A DNA stretch of 64,000 nt from Sweltsa coloradensis (Eukaryota; Arthropoda; Insecta; Plecoptera; Chloroperlidae). A program made the translations under genes and the position numbers. Below, piece by piece: positions 33,647 through 45,934 of this stretch. Every line of letters starts with the position of its first letter. The stretch's first letter is position 1. The DNA lies in the NCBI GenBank assembly GCA_024449915.1, contig JAMZAV010001276.1, positions 124,001 to 188,000 of the forward strand. The letters run 5' to 3'. Below the pieces are notes generated by a model. The model did not search any database. It had not been told where the DNA came from and saw nothing but the letters and a program-made list of their open reading frames with translations.

Positions 33647-36600
33647 ATGGAGGCACAAGGAAAGACGGCGCTAGTAACTGGAGGAGCGAGAGGTATAGGA
33701 CTCGCCTGTGTCAGGGAACTACTCCGCAATGGAGCGAGGGTAAGCAAAACAAAAACCAAGTGCTATCATATGCGCCGGGAGGGGGGGGGGGGCAAGGGGG
33801 GGCGCTTGCCTCCCCGTGAACTTCAGGAAAAACTAAATTTTAACCGGCAAAATGCGTTATTACATATAAATTAATGTATTTGTGAAACCGAAATTCAATT
33901 GAAAATTAATAGGTATTAATAATATTTTTTAAGTTATATATTTATATTTATAATAATAACCTGTTGTTAGAGATAAATAAATTTATAAAAGTTTTACAGT
34001 CATCTCCATGAAAATATATGATACACTTGATGGTAAAATATTTCGTTGAAAAGTTAAATCATTCTGTTAGCTGATTGCATATAGATTGGCAAGATTTTTT
34101 AAATTAAAATTTTAAAGATGGTCTAGATATAAGTTTTGTTTCTAATTGGTGGACTTTTTATACTTGAACTTGACAGCTTATACAGTAAAATGACGACCTA
34201 CCTTTTTATATTGACCACGTAACACTTCTCTTTTACAACTGTAAAAATGTGATCTATTTACAACAATCATAAACTATGAAATTATGACTGGAGAAATTTC
34301 AACGAATCGGCTATTGGAATATGGACACAAATGTATTTATTTTTATTTGGTTCCCCATTTCAAATAATTAACATTTATTTTGGGTGTCACATTAGCTCTA
34401 TTTACTTGGGTTAACTTCGCTTTCCTAGTAGCCAGTGTCCAGATCTGACGCAAATTCTTAATTCTCTTTCTTCTTTATCTGTTTCTTCAACCATACTCTG
34501 GTGCTTGATGTGATCTTCCCACCATCTTCCCCGTTCTCCCATGACATTTCTGTCTTTCTGTCTCTTTAACAACTTATTTTATAAAGTCTTTGGGATTTAC
34601 GCCGCTTATGGGGGAAAAAGAAAACCGTTTTTATTTTTTAAAGGGGGGGAAACGGGTGTCTACAAATTTTCCATTACAAAATTTCCCCTGATTTTCCAGG
34701 TTTTCCAAAATGGAAAATTATTTTTTTCCAATTTGGTTGCAAATTTGGGGCTTTCCCCCCACATTTTAATGAATGAAAAGGTTTATAAAATTTATTGTCG
34801 ATTTTCGGGGGGAATTTTTAACACCGGGACAAGGCAAAAAAATTTTAATTTTTTTTTCTTAAATTTTGGGGAAAAAAAGCAATAAAATTTAAAAAAAAAT
34901 TTTGTTTTTGTTTTACTTTGTAGAAAAAATTCAGGGAAAATTAAATTTTGCCTGACTTTTCCGGGTTTTTTCTGGGTTGAGAACCCGGGAAAAAAACCCG
35001 GGGCCTTTAAAAAATTTGCCCCCATCAAAGTTTGAGATGTGACGTAAATGGCAGGTTTGGTCCTAGCCAATCAGTGACCCCAAATTTTAAAAATTTTCTG
35101 GATCTTTTTAGGGCCTGCTGATCCGCCCAGAAACCCAAATTTCTTTCAATGGGGGCATTTTATAGAAACACTGTATTAAAAGAAAAATAAAAAAAATCAA
35201 AAAAGAAGGGACAAGCAAAAGATTGTCTATAGTGGAGGTCAAAAAGATTCCGGCCCCCGGGTAAAAACAAAAGTTCTACCCCCCACAAAAACCCCAGCAA
35301 AAAACTGACGTTTCTAGCGAGCAGCAAAAGAGTAGAAAGATAAATACCTCGTTCTAAATCATCATCATTGTTACCACAAAAACCCCCAAAAAGAAAAAAC
35401 CACAATTTTTACATGAATAAAAGTACAAGGCGGATAAGGATTTTTTGAAAAAAGGGAATTGCCCTTATAGAAAAATTTGTACATAGAAGTATTATGCGAG
35501 CCAAAACCTTTTCCACTTAAATTCTTTTTTTTTTTCCCTTCTCGATTACCCAATTTGAATAAATATGGGGGACGTTAAGCAAAAACCAACCCCCAAAAAA
35601 AGTTTTTTTTAAAAAAGAAGGCGGGGGGAACGTTTACATATAAAGCCCAGCCCTTAAAAATTTTGGCAAATGAAATAAAAATTTAAAAAAAAATTTTTTT
35701 TTTTAAAATTAAAAAGTAAAAAAGTGCAAAAAACCCCCAGTCGGCTGACAGTAGGCAAAAAAGAGTGCAAAGGGGACATTTTTTGATTGGGGCGACGTTG
35801 GGTTTTAAAAAACGTAACCCCGATCCCCTTTTCTTTTTTCCCCCGGGGGTTTTTTTTTCAAATGGGGGAGTGAAGGGGTAAAAACAGGGAAAAAATTTCC
35901 AAATTTTTAATTTTTTTTAAAATCGATTTTTCGTTTGATGCCATTTAAATGGAGGGAAAACGGGGGGGGCGCGTTTGTGGCCGTTTTGGGCCTGGGCTGA
36001 CGGACCACCCCCCTAGTGAGGGGACTTTGGGCCTGACCGGAATGGCTGAGAGACCCCCCGCCTGTTTACAAGGTTCATGTCTACTTCAAACCTCAGGCGT
36101 AAGTTTGGGGTTCTAACTAGATTTTTGGTTTTACCCCAAGGAAAATAACCTTTAAAGTGAAAAAATTTTCATGTAATAAATTTCAATGGAGATTTTTGAT
36201 TAGATTTAAAATTTTTTAAAAATTCAGTTTTGAGTTTATCAAAATCGGTTTTTTCCAAAAATTTTCAACAATAACCAAATATTCTGCCCCAAAAGACAGG
36301 GGACTGACAAGAGTTTAAATTAAAAAACCCCTTTGGGATTTTCTTTATACGCCTTTAATCAAAAAACATTTCTAGGCAAAAGGGGTTTTCCCAAAACTCT
36401 TTCATTTTAAAAAATTTTCCCCAAAAATTGGTCCCCAGAAAACCCAAAAAAGAAGGTTTTTTTACATCCGTGTTACATTTTTGAACAAATATGCGTCTAA
36501 CTCCAAAAGCCGGTTGATCTGTGAAATACTTTGTAGAAAGCACAAAAAGTTTTTCATTTACTGTTACATTCACGTAATGATTCCCATCTAAGATCTTATC

Positions 36601-37855
36601 ATCATTTCACTTAGTCCAAGTGAAATGATGGTAGGTCTCCTTCCATATTTATCTAGTACCTAACTAATTGCTTTTCTTTGCACCAAGGTTCTAAATCTTG
36701 AAAATCAGCAGTTAATTGTAATATATAATTTTAGCAATTATTATATCTCCAAGCAAATTACCTCGAGCAAATAGATTTGTACAGATTGAGATGGTTTAGT
36801 TGTAGAAAACAAGAATCTGGTGATGAGGTCAAGTCGAATTGAAATGCTAAAAAACGTATGTGCCGGCCGCGGGTACAATTTGACTGCTGGTGATAAAAGG
36901 CGAGAAAAGAGGCAAAAATGATCTCGTAAACATCAGCTAGTAAGTAAGGGGGTATTTTATAACCAGAAATTAGACGCTTCCTCTAGCGGTCTTCGTCGGG
37001 GACTTTTCTCTTCCCCTCGACGACTAATCGATGACGTGGAGGATAATGGCAACACCAAAAATAACAAAGACGGTGGCGACCATGATGTAAAACCCCCTTT
37101 TCCCTCCCCACTGCATGGGGCTGGATTTGTCCAGCATGTGTCTTTCCTCTCTACATCCCCTAGGTTATGTTCGTCTCTGTGACAAAGTCAACGCTTTCAT
37201 CCCTGACGGGACTTCCAAGTCCCTCAGTTTTATTGTGGTATAGCATTAACGTGGCTAGGATAGTAGTATTATAGCATGTTGGGACGTTTGACTCACACTG
37301 CTCCAGAGCACTTAGACTCATAGAGCTATTGCACATTCGCATAGGATAATGTTTACGCCTTGAGCACTTTTTTTAATTCTTTGGTGTAAAAAATTGAAAA
37401 TTGTTGAATTTTGAACATAATAATACATAAATTACAAAAATAAAGTCTTTGACATTTTTTACCCAATTTTCAATATTTTTTTTATTAATAAGGATGCTTG
37501 TTTTTGAATTACAATCTTTACAAATATTTTTAAAGTTGGAAATTGTGGTACATTTACAAAATCCAAAATTTTCTAAAAAATCTAAAATACTTTTTAAAAA
37601 AAAAAATCATACCCAATTTCCTATTGGGTATATTTGTATTGATTAATAAGTTAAAAATCACTTTTTTCATATTATATACATGTTCAGGGATGAAAGAATT
37701 AATCTATGCTGGTGTGTTTCAGGGCGGAAGTCGTCGCCACCGCTGTGCTGGTGCTGCTGAAGACGGCGGAGAGTGGAACCATCTGGGTGAGCGAAGACGG
37801 GAACCCAGTCTACGAGGTGGAGATCCCGGAATACCGGACATTAGGAAAACTGTGA
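33647..37855 (+). CDS. short-chain dehydrogenase/reductase, 15-PGDH-like; only first and last exons visible
   Basis: NAD(P)-dependent oxidoreductase of the classical SDR superfamily. Exon 1 (33647-33739) encodes M-E-A-Q-G-K-T-A-L-V-T-G-G-A-R-G-I-G-L-A, with the T-G-x-x-x-G-I-G Rossmann nucleotide-binding motif, and ends at a GTAAGC donor in phase 0. The last exon (37723-37855) follows TTTCAG and encodes A-E-V-V-A-T-A-V-L-V-L-L-K then G-T-I-W-V-S-E-D-G and ends at TGA. This matches the C-terminal pattern of 15-hydroxyprostaglandin dehydrogenase-like SDRs. The NAG, Ser and Y-x-x-x-K exons were not found; they may lie in the damaged block at 34.6-36.5 kb. That the two exons belong to one gene is inferred from order, strand and family. 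The gene is convergent with the receptor gene. Confidence 0.7.
33775..33815. repeat. G-rich run in SDR intron 1
   Basis: Long G homopolymers interrupted by CAA, followed by GCTTGCCTCCCCG. Low complexity, possibly part of a MITE scrap. Confidence 0.6.
34580..36470. other. damaged sequence block 1 (homopolymer inflation)
   Basis: Runs of four or more identical bases become very dense here compared with the flanks, on both strands and for all four bases. No repeat or exon can be read through. Looks like unpolished consensus. ORFs in this block should not be trusted. It covers part of the SDR gene. Confidence 0.7.
37024..37137 (-). CDS. putative 37-residue single-pass membrane ORF or terminal exon
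   Basis: The frame reads M-L-D-K-S-S-P-M-Q-W-G-G-K-R-G-F-Y-I-M-V and then a strongly hydrophobic stretch ending I-I-L-H-V-I-D and TAG. One transmembrane helix follows a basic patch (G-G-K-R), so the C terminus would be outside or lumenal. The frame is open a few codons upstream, and AG acceptors lie just before it. A separate minus-strand ORF at 37160-37342 carries four N-glycosylation sequons (NSS, NTT, NKT, NIT) in another frame. Family not recognised. It lies antisense inside the SDR gene. Confidence 0.3.
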   Translation of the reverse strand: MLDKSSPMQWGGKRGFYIMVATVFVIFGVAIILHVID

Positions 37856-37913
37856 GGACTGACCGTGAGATCCCGGAATACCGGACATTAGGAAAACTGT
37901 GAGGATTGACCGT
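37820..37913 (+). repeat. 47-bp tandem duplication across the SDR stop codon
   Basis: GAGATCCCGGAATACCGGAC up to TGTGAGGA-TGACCGT occurs twice with one difference. The first copy contains the last 11 codons and the stop. The second is shifted in frame and lies in the 3' UTR. Confidence 0.95.
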
Positions 37914-38004
37914 GGACTTGGAATAACAACTGGCGTAAATCCATGATCTGACTCGTTTCTCCGTGGGTGAGACCATCAATCAACTCAAAGACTTTTACCA
38001 ACAC

Positions 38005-38010
38005 AATAAA
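38005..38010 (+). terminator. candidate polyadenylation signal of the SDR gene
   Basis: AATAAA lies 150 nt after the SDR stop codon and only about 23 nt before the receptor stop codon on the other strand. Confidence 0.55.
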
Positions 38011-38032
38011 CTGCAAGGTTGCCAACTTGGTC

Positions 38033-41000
38033 TTACTTCATTATTGAGTTCAGAGTCGAGATCATCTTGTAAGAAGCTTTCAAAATCTGAAACGTTACAA
38101 ACATTAAGGGTTAAAACATATTGAAAGATAACATTTTCGGTTATTTATTATAATTATTTTTATATGTATTTATTTATTTATTTATTTTAGACGGTCACAA
38201 GGTGCTAGGTGCATAAACATATTAGATCTGAATTACAGAACAATTTTTGTATTAGCCATTGGATGAGGATGAGATGTCGAATTGGTGATAATAAAAATTG
38301 ATAATTCTTAAAAGCAAGAATGTTCATTAAAGGAGATTGTGGAAAGAAGTTGAAAGTTGTTGAAAGACCAATGAAGAGTGACCTTGCAATGGTTTATACT
38401 GGGTTCTCAACACGGACGTTGAACGCAGTTCCAACAAACCAATCTATTTCTTCCCTATCAAGCGCAGCTCTATTCTGATTGGTTCGTTGAAACTGCGTTC
38501 GACGTCTTGCGCACTTCGATGTTCGTGTTGTGTTCAACCCAACATTATTTACGAGGAACTGAGAGGAGAAACCGCTGACATAGACAAGTAGAACGAGAAG
38601 GAACTCTGAGAGGGAACAATAAAAGTAGAATGTCTGCACGAATATGTCCATTTAAAACGAAATGTTGGAGGGAGAAGGCGTTTGATGTTTGGCGCGTTCC
38701 TTGTCCTGCAGCCATAAATTATTATATCTGAAAACAATTTGGCTTTGATGATGAAGGACGTATCAGATTAATATTCATCATAGATCAATCAGAAAATGCA
38801 TAGTAATTTGGGTATTTTTGACCATTTTGACAGATTCTAAATTTCTAGAAATTTATTTTATTTTTTGGTTTATTTTCCATTAATTAATGGAAATTTGCTT
38901 TAAAAAATGCCTTCATAATTCATTTTTATACAATAACGTAAAATTTACAAATGGATGCGACTGAAATTGGGTGATAAAATATGTCCTAGTGTTTCATGTT
39001 TATAAATGACTACCGACTTATGAAGTCACATACCTCTCCGAAATTCCTGAGGGAGAGAGGGTCTAATCCTATGGGTTTCATTACGAGAGGGACATTGGCT
39101 CGACTCATCATGATGATCAGGGACTTCTTGAAGCTAGGCGAGGCTTCAGTCCAGTCACAGTTGTAGCAAGCCCCGACCACTGCCAGGTTCTGAAATAATA
39201 CTTATAGTTAAACTCCCCCCACTGATAATAAGCTATGTTACTGAGTGAGTAGACTTAAAATACGTTTTTGTAATATGTATTTTTATTATAAAATTAATTA
39301 ATTCGTAGTTAGAGTCAACATATTTCAATCAAAAAACTGATTATCAGTGGGGAACATTAAATTTAAAACCTACCAAGCTAACCCTGTAGGCACCGATATC
39401 ATCAACAAGCGAGCAATGACCAACTAGAGACCGGCATATTTAAGCAGGAAACACCGATCAATCAAGCTGGACACGATTCTTTTTTGTCCTATTATTAAGT
39501 AGGAAGGTTGGCAAAAAAAGGGGCAGAATGTCAGAAACTCAAGATGACCTGATGATTATGTGTACAGCAATTACTCTGTTACCCTTAATATCCATCACGG
39601 TGCAATGTTAACTTTATGATGGTTTAGAGCGGGTTAATATGTTACCTGTTCCATGATAATGTCAGCCATGAAGTTGTACATAAAACACAGCGCCATCACT
39701 TCACCAGCGATTACAAGGATAATTATCTCCTCAAGACTCAGCACTTGTGCCTTAAAACAAAATTAAATTAAAAAAATTAAGGACAAATTTATTCGATTTT
39801 CAGAATTTTGGATTTCGTTAAAATTTTTACTAGGAATGTAAAGTTTTGAATATAGTGACTGAAATCGTATGAAAAATTTGAAACCATATATAATGAACGT
39901 GGGTTCTTCCACAACTGTTTTAAAATTTAAAATGTATATTCAACGTTTACCTTTGAGTTCTTTGCGTGCGTCCTGACCAATTTAAGTAGAATGAGGAAGT
40001 CTTATTTAAATCAACTTACAGTTTTGACGAGCAGAAAAGTGGCTGCCATGCAGATGATGAAAACAACGTATATCACTACTTGATAACTGTTCAATAAGAG
40101 AGCGAGTCTTCTTGTGTAACTGTAAGAAAGAAACATTAAAACAGTTAGCTTCTATTTTTTTTATACTGAGTGTTTCAAGCATTTTTATAATGTTGGAAGT
40201 GAAAGATCTAGTGAATACCGAAGGTATAAGAACACCAATTCAAGGCAGGCATTGTTAAGGAAGAAGAATGGATTATGGTGTAAAATGTAGGTTTGTATCA
40301 GGAGAAAAGAATGTGGTGAAGCAAATCATTTTCAATCCCAATGTGGAGTTAAAGCTGGAAAAGAATTCGATGCAATACATTACCTAGTCAACTTCACTTG
40401 GAGCGTCACAGCCTCTGTTAAAATTTTAATCATTTCTTTGTCAAGTTCCTCAGAAACAATACTGTCTTCAAATTTGCAAACTGGATCAACATTAAGTTTC
40501 GAGTTATCATTTGAGTATCTTTCACTTGGTAGAGAGGCAGGAAAATTGTGACCACCTGCCACAATTTGGCTTTCTTCTTCAAGCAGTTGGCTCGTCAGTG
40601 CATAGGGGGTAACAACCCGTATTACATTGTTAGCAGCTCCTCTAGTCACGGATTCATCACCTCTTAATGCAGATTCTGGGTTAGGAGAGGTAGCTACATA
40701 CAGAGGGTTCAACAATACAAAGGTTTGTACTCCCAAACGACCTCTGAGATCTTCGTCTCTTATAACATAATCACCAGTTATTCTTCTTACCTTTTTTTCA
40801 AGGTCAGAAAGGTTTTCGGCCAAATTTGAAGAGGAAACCGTCGAATCTCGTTCTTTTAATCGATTTGTTGCAATAATACGAACATTTTCAATTTTATTCC
40901 GAAGAATTAAAAAGTTGGCTCGCAAGTAAATAAAGTGGGTAGTAACATAACAAGCTAAGATGTTGGCAGTGCTAATAAGGAATGCGAATTCAATAAGGCG

Positions 41001-44000
41001 CCCAATGACGGTGATTTCATAGTAAGGTGATGATGTGGTGTCCCACGGATACCATTCGCTGAAAGAATTATGTTGGATTATATTTATGTTGAGGTTATAA
41101 GAATAGGTAGGTTATTAAGCATAAAGAAACCAATCATTTGATTCCCACATTTTAAGGCACAACTTTCAGGAACTATGCTTGAGAGTTTGCAGAATAAGTT
41201 ACACAAACAGAATGCTTTGTAAAACATATTCAGTTAGATTATCACAAAAGTTCTGTATGTCCTTTAACCTATTTCTTTTTATTATTTATGTACCTTATTT
41301 TACAACATTTGCCAATGGTTTGTTCAAATAAGCATGCATAGTGCGTTACTCAATTGCAATATGATAAACCAAAACTGCCTAGTGATGGTATAAATTTGAC
41401 ACAACAGACCAATTTCGAAACAGTACATTTTTTAATTTGTGTATTAATTTTATTTATTTAATTTTCATGGAATCTCTGTCCTTTTTTTTGTAAGGTAAGA
41501 CACAAAATAGTAATGGAAATTAACTGGCATGAACATTCACATTTTTTTCTGTCAAAAAGATAATAATTTGACAAATTGATTATCATTATGAAAAAAAATG
41601 AAATGTTGAGTAAGAATAATGAACAAAATATTACTCGAGTCATTTAAATGCTACTTACCTTGCAACAAAACGTCTGTTTGGCAAAGCATGAAACACCACA
41701 ACACATGCCATCAGGATGGATACAATAGGGTTAAGAACAAAATGCGTGTATTTCGTAAGATTGTGACATAAAAAATGGCCTCCGTTAAGAATTTCAAACT
41801 GTTCCTTATTGTCCAAGGACCCTGGTCTTGAAATATCCTCCATTGTTTTCAATAATTGTTTACACGTTTTCTTTTGTAACAATACTGCCATAAACCCGAC
41901 AACGACAATGGCATCAACCAACATAATAAAGAAGTTCCCGTAGAGAGCTACCTTATTGTCCCAGAATAAAACCATTGCCGTCGGGTTCAGGTAAAGAATG
42001 TGAATCATCATGGAAATTGTTAGTAACCATGGGTAGGTAAAGCGAAGGAACTGTTGTGTCAAACGAAGGTAGCGATGTTTCAGTAGTAGGTGTGCCACCC
42101 TGGGGCTGAAGTACTGCAGATAGTATTCAAGGTCGGGCTCGGGGTCTTCGTACCACAGACCTATAAACCAAGTTCTTTCTTATAGTGTAACCAGGGGCGG
42201 ATTTAGCCAATACTCATGGAGGGGAGCTTTTTAGGGTTTTTGTTTTTTGGGGGGGGAGTTAAAGGTGGCGGACCCCTTTGGGCCAAAAGAAAATTTTTTA
42301 CTTCTTTAAAAGCCTAAACACGAAAAAAAATTTCAAAAAAAATCTAATAAAAATAAAAGGTTATATTTCATTTTGGCAGGGGTATTGTGTAGTGAATGTT
42401 TTAAAGGGTGATCATTCTCGATAAAACTGAAAAATAGGATTTTAAAAAAAAATAAAAACTTTCACGGGTCAATTACCCCCCCCCCCCCCTGTATCCGCTT
42501 TTGAGTGCAACAAAAAAAGGGCCCTGGTTTTTAAAAAATTGTTTTTAAAGATTAATATTTTATAATATTGATAAATTTTTTTTAGTTTTTAAAATCAAAA
42601 ACTTTAAATAACAATCCTGTTTAAAAAACATTTTGAGGAAGGAAAAAGGAAAAAGTATATAGAATGCTAAATGGTGGGTAAGGCTGTGGCTAATATAACA
42701 ATGGGTGGAAAAAAACTTTAAAACTTACGTACGGGTGTGAAAAAATTTTATTTTTTGACAGGCTTTTTGATATCTAGTTTTTCCCCAAAAATTTTCCTCG
42801 CCGCCCATCATGAAAACCATTAACTTTCCCAAGCCCCTTTCATAACTTTCACAAACAAAACTTAAGTAGTAAAACCTAAATCTAAAATTGCCTACTTCCC
42901 CTTGTTGCTCGAGTTTTTCATACTTTTACGGCAGTTAAATGTGCCCAAAGGTTAGTAAATCAGTAAATAAAAGTGAATTCAAACCTTGCCACAAGTAGTG
43001 AAAATTTTTAATTTTTGGGTTTTAAGTGCGCGCCCAACCTTTTGGGTCTATTGGGGCCTCCAGCGTTTAAATCAGTAAATAAAAGTGAATTAAAAAACCC
43101 TTGCCCAAGTGGGAAAAGTTTAATTTTAAAAGGGTTTTTTAAGTGGGCGCCCAACCTTTAGGTCATATTGCCCTCCAGCAATAATGTATTTTATTTATAA
43201 TACAAATATTTTTTTTAAAAAGGGGGTACGAAAAGGGGATAGGGGGGGGAACGCGGGGGGGACAGGCCAGTGCTGGTCAGAACCAGCCAAAAACCCAAAG
43301 GGGGAGGGCTTTGGGGGTAGTTGGGGGGGTTTGGGGTGGGGGGTTACGAAATCATTTCCGGGGCTGGGGCCCAAAGGAAAGGGGAAAGGTGTGGGGAGAA
43401 AAGGGGGTTGGGGGTTTCCCCCCACGCCGGGGGTGGGCATCTCCGCCCTCACATTACCGGGGCCGAGCACTGTCAGTAAAAAGCTCGACGTCGCCGGGAA
43501 GAGGCCAATTGCAACATTAGGGAAACGTTGCTATCAACTGAAAAACGACCAGCTAGGACGGAAATTTTTTAACAAGGTACGGGGGTTCTCCCGGTAAAAT
43601 TTTTTAAATATAACATCATTCCTAACCACGACATTTTAAAAACTCATTTTAATAAATATAAATATATTATATATATATATATTATATATAAAACGAAAAC
43701 CAGTAGGCCTACTTAAATTCATATCTCCCAAACAAAAATCCCCAAAACATTTTTTTTATAAATAATGAAAAAAGAGCAATAGATTTAAAATATGTCTTAA
43801 AGGGGTTTTAACCCGGGTCCTCCGCCTTTACTTACCAATGTTTTACCAAGAAGTTTTGGGGGCCAATAGGTACTTTATTCATAGGCATTTTAATAAATAT
43901 ATAAACAAAAAATGTATAAAATAAAAACCGTCCTCCGTATGGCGCGTGTCAGGGAAAAAAACCCAAAAACATAATCCCCGCCCAAAATAACTTCATTTTT

Positions 44001-45903
44001 GTCTGCACTTCAAAAATGAGATATTTAATGTTTTCGGGGGACCCTTGTGATAAAAAGGGGCCCTCATTGGCTGCACGGGAAAGTAGCTAAAATATCGGGC
44101 AAAATGCGTGCCCCCCCGCATTTCATTTTGGAACTGGGCCCCACAATTGTCATATCGGCATAATTTTTTTTTTAATCCTTTTCACGAAAAAATTTTACTA
44201 GGACTTTTTGTGATGTCTTTTTTTCCCAAAATTGTATATAAAAGGGGCTTATTAAAAAAAATTGGGCAAAACTTGGGACAATTTTTTGAAATTTACCTTC
44301 ACTTTAGGTTTTTATAAAAATTAAAAAATTTTTTATGGAAAATGTACATCACACAAGCCCCAATTTTAAACATTTATTTTTCAAAATAAAAAAAAAAAAT
44401 CCCAAAATCGGTGGATTTTACCGCAAAAATACTAAACTCCGAATCCATTTTTTTGCCGCTTTTTGGCCCTTTTCCCCAAACCCCAGCAAGGGCGAAACCT
44501 TTGGCAAATAGGGGAATTTTTGAGTGACAGGATGGTTTTTTTGTTCTTAAAAATTAAATTGGGCCCAAACAGAGAAAACTTTTCGGGCAAATTTAAACAC
44601 CCCCAAATGCAAAATAATTTTTTACTTTTTTGTAATTGAAACAGGCAACAGAAAGACTTATATTTTAAATTTGTGAAAGGGCTGTTAAGCTTGAACCCAA
44701 CCATTTTTTTTTTCACGCTGCCCCCAATAAGAAACGACACGGGCAAAATCATAATCGGGGCTACGATAAAAAATTCGAGGGAAAAAGGCTAAATTATGTT
44801 TTTGACCTGCAAATGGTCATCAGTTCATTAAGGTTTACCCCTCGCACATGTTTGTAAAACATTTTACTTTATAGCATGAAACCGGAACGCAATCTTTGTT
44901 GCCTATTATAAAATAGGGTAAAAATTATAACAGACAAAAAATTTAAAATTAAAAAAATTACTCGTTTTGGGGGCCCCAAAAACCCCGGTTTCATTCGGTT
45001 CTTTTCCGCGCTTTTTTTCTTTTGCGGGGAGCTGGAGTATCCATTTCCAAAAAGTATAGGACTCAATTGCGAAAGGCCTTTTAAAAAGGGAAAAAGTAAA
45101 ATAGTGTTCCATTTTGGAGCCCTTTTCTGTTTTTTAATTTACACGGGCCTGTAAATACAAAAATATCTTAAAAAATTGCGAAAATTTTTTTCTCCACGGG
45201 GAATAAAAACCCCGGCCGGTATCCCCCCTGGGGGCGGCGGGGGCGGATGTTTCCTTCCCCAAAATAAGCATTGGAGACGGCGCAGGAATTCAGTCTTTTT
45301 GGGTTAGTTTATTTTATTATTGGGGGTGTTTAGAAAGTTTTCGAAAAAATAAAATTAAAAAATGGTAACATTGGGGGCAAATACAACCCAAAAAAATCAG
45401 AAAAAGTTAAAAAGGGATATTCACGTGAGAAAAACAAAGCCGATCATTGTACAAACTGTATTCGCATGGGGATTCCTCATTTTCACATGAAAGATATCAA
45501 TCTTGGTTTTTTTTGTGGCCTTTTTAAGAACGACGTGGGAACGCAAAATTTAAAAAATTTCCACAGTTGTCCCCAAACCCCCCCCCAGCAGCAAATTAAA
45601 TTTTCAAGGGAAAGCATCGTGGTAAAGCTGGGTCCCACAAAAGTATGCCTGACAAATATTTACTTTTTTTTACGTTTTTTATCCAAACACGCATCATTGT
45701 TTTTTTGTGGGAAAATTGTTTATTGTGCCCTTCAATTAACCAACCCAAAATCGGATTGACATAAAAAGCGGATCGACGAACATTTTGTAGGGTTTGCCCC
45801 CGTCATCGTCAAATTGAAAAAATTTTTTAAAAATTTCTTTTCAAATTTAAATGAAAATTTTGTCTTTCCAAAATTGGGTCTATCTTTGCTAGATTTTTTC
45901 TTT

Positions 45904-45934
<31 letters not shown>

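Noticed and set aside
38031..38088. An acidic exon D-F-E-S-F-L-Q-D-D-L in the last receptor exon region, with a GTAAGA donor
   Set aside because: The phase-0 reading of the same exon gives I-L-K-A-S-Y and a stop, which fits the receptor TM7 and the phase of the preceding exon, so the acidic frame is a shadow.
38394..38651. 85-residue minus-strand ORF with a hydrophobic start
   Set aside because: Most of it lies over a foldback element inside a receptor intron; no splice signals or family support.
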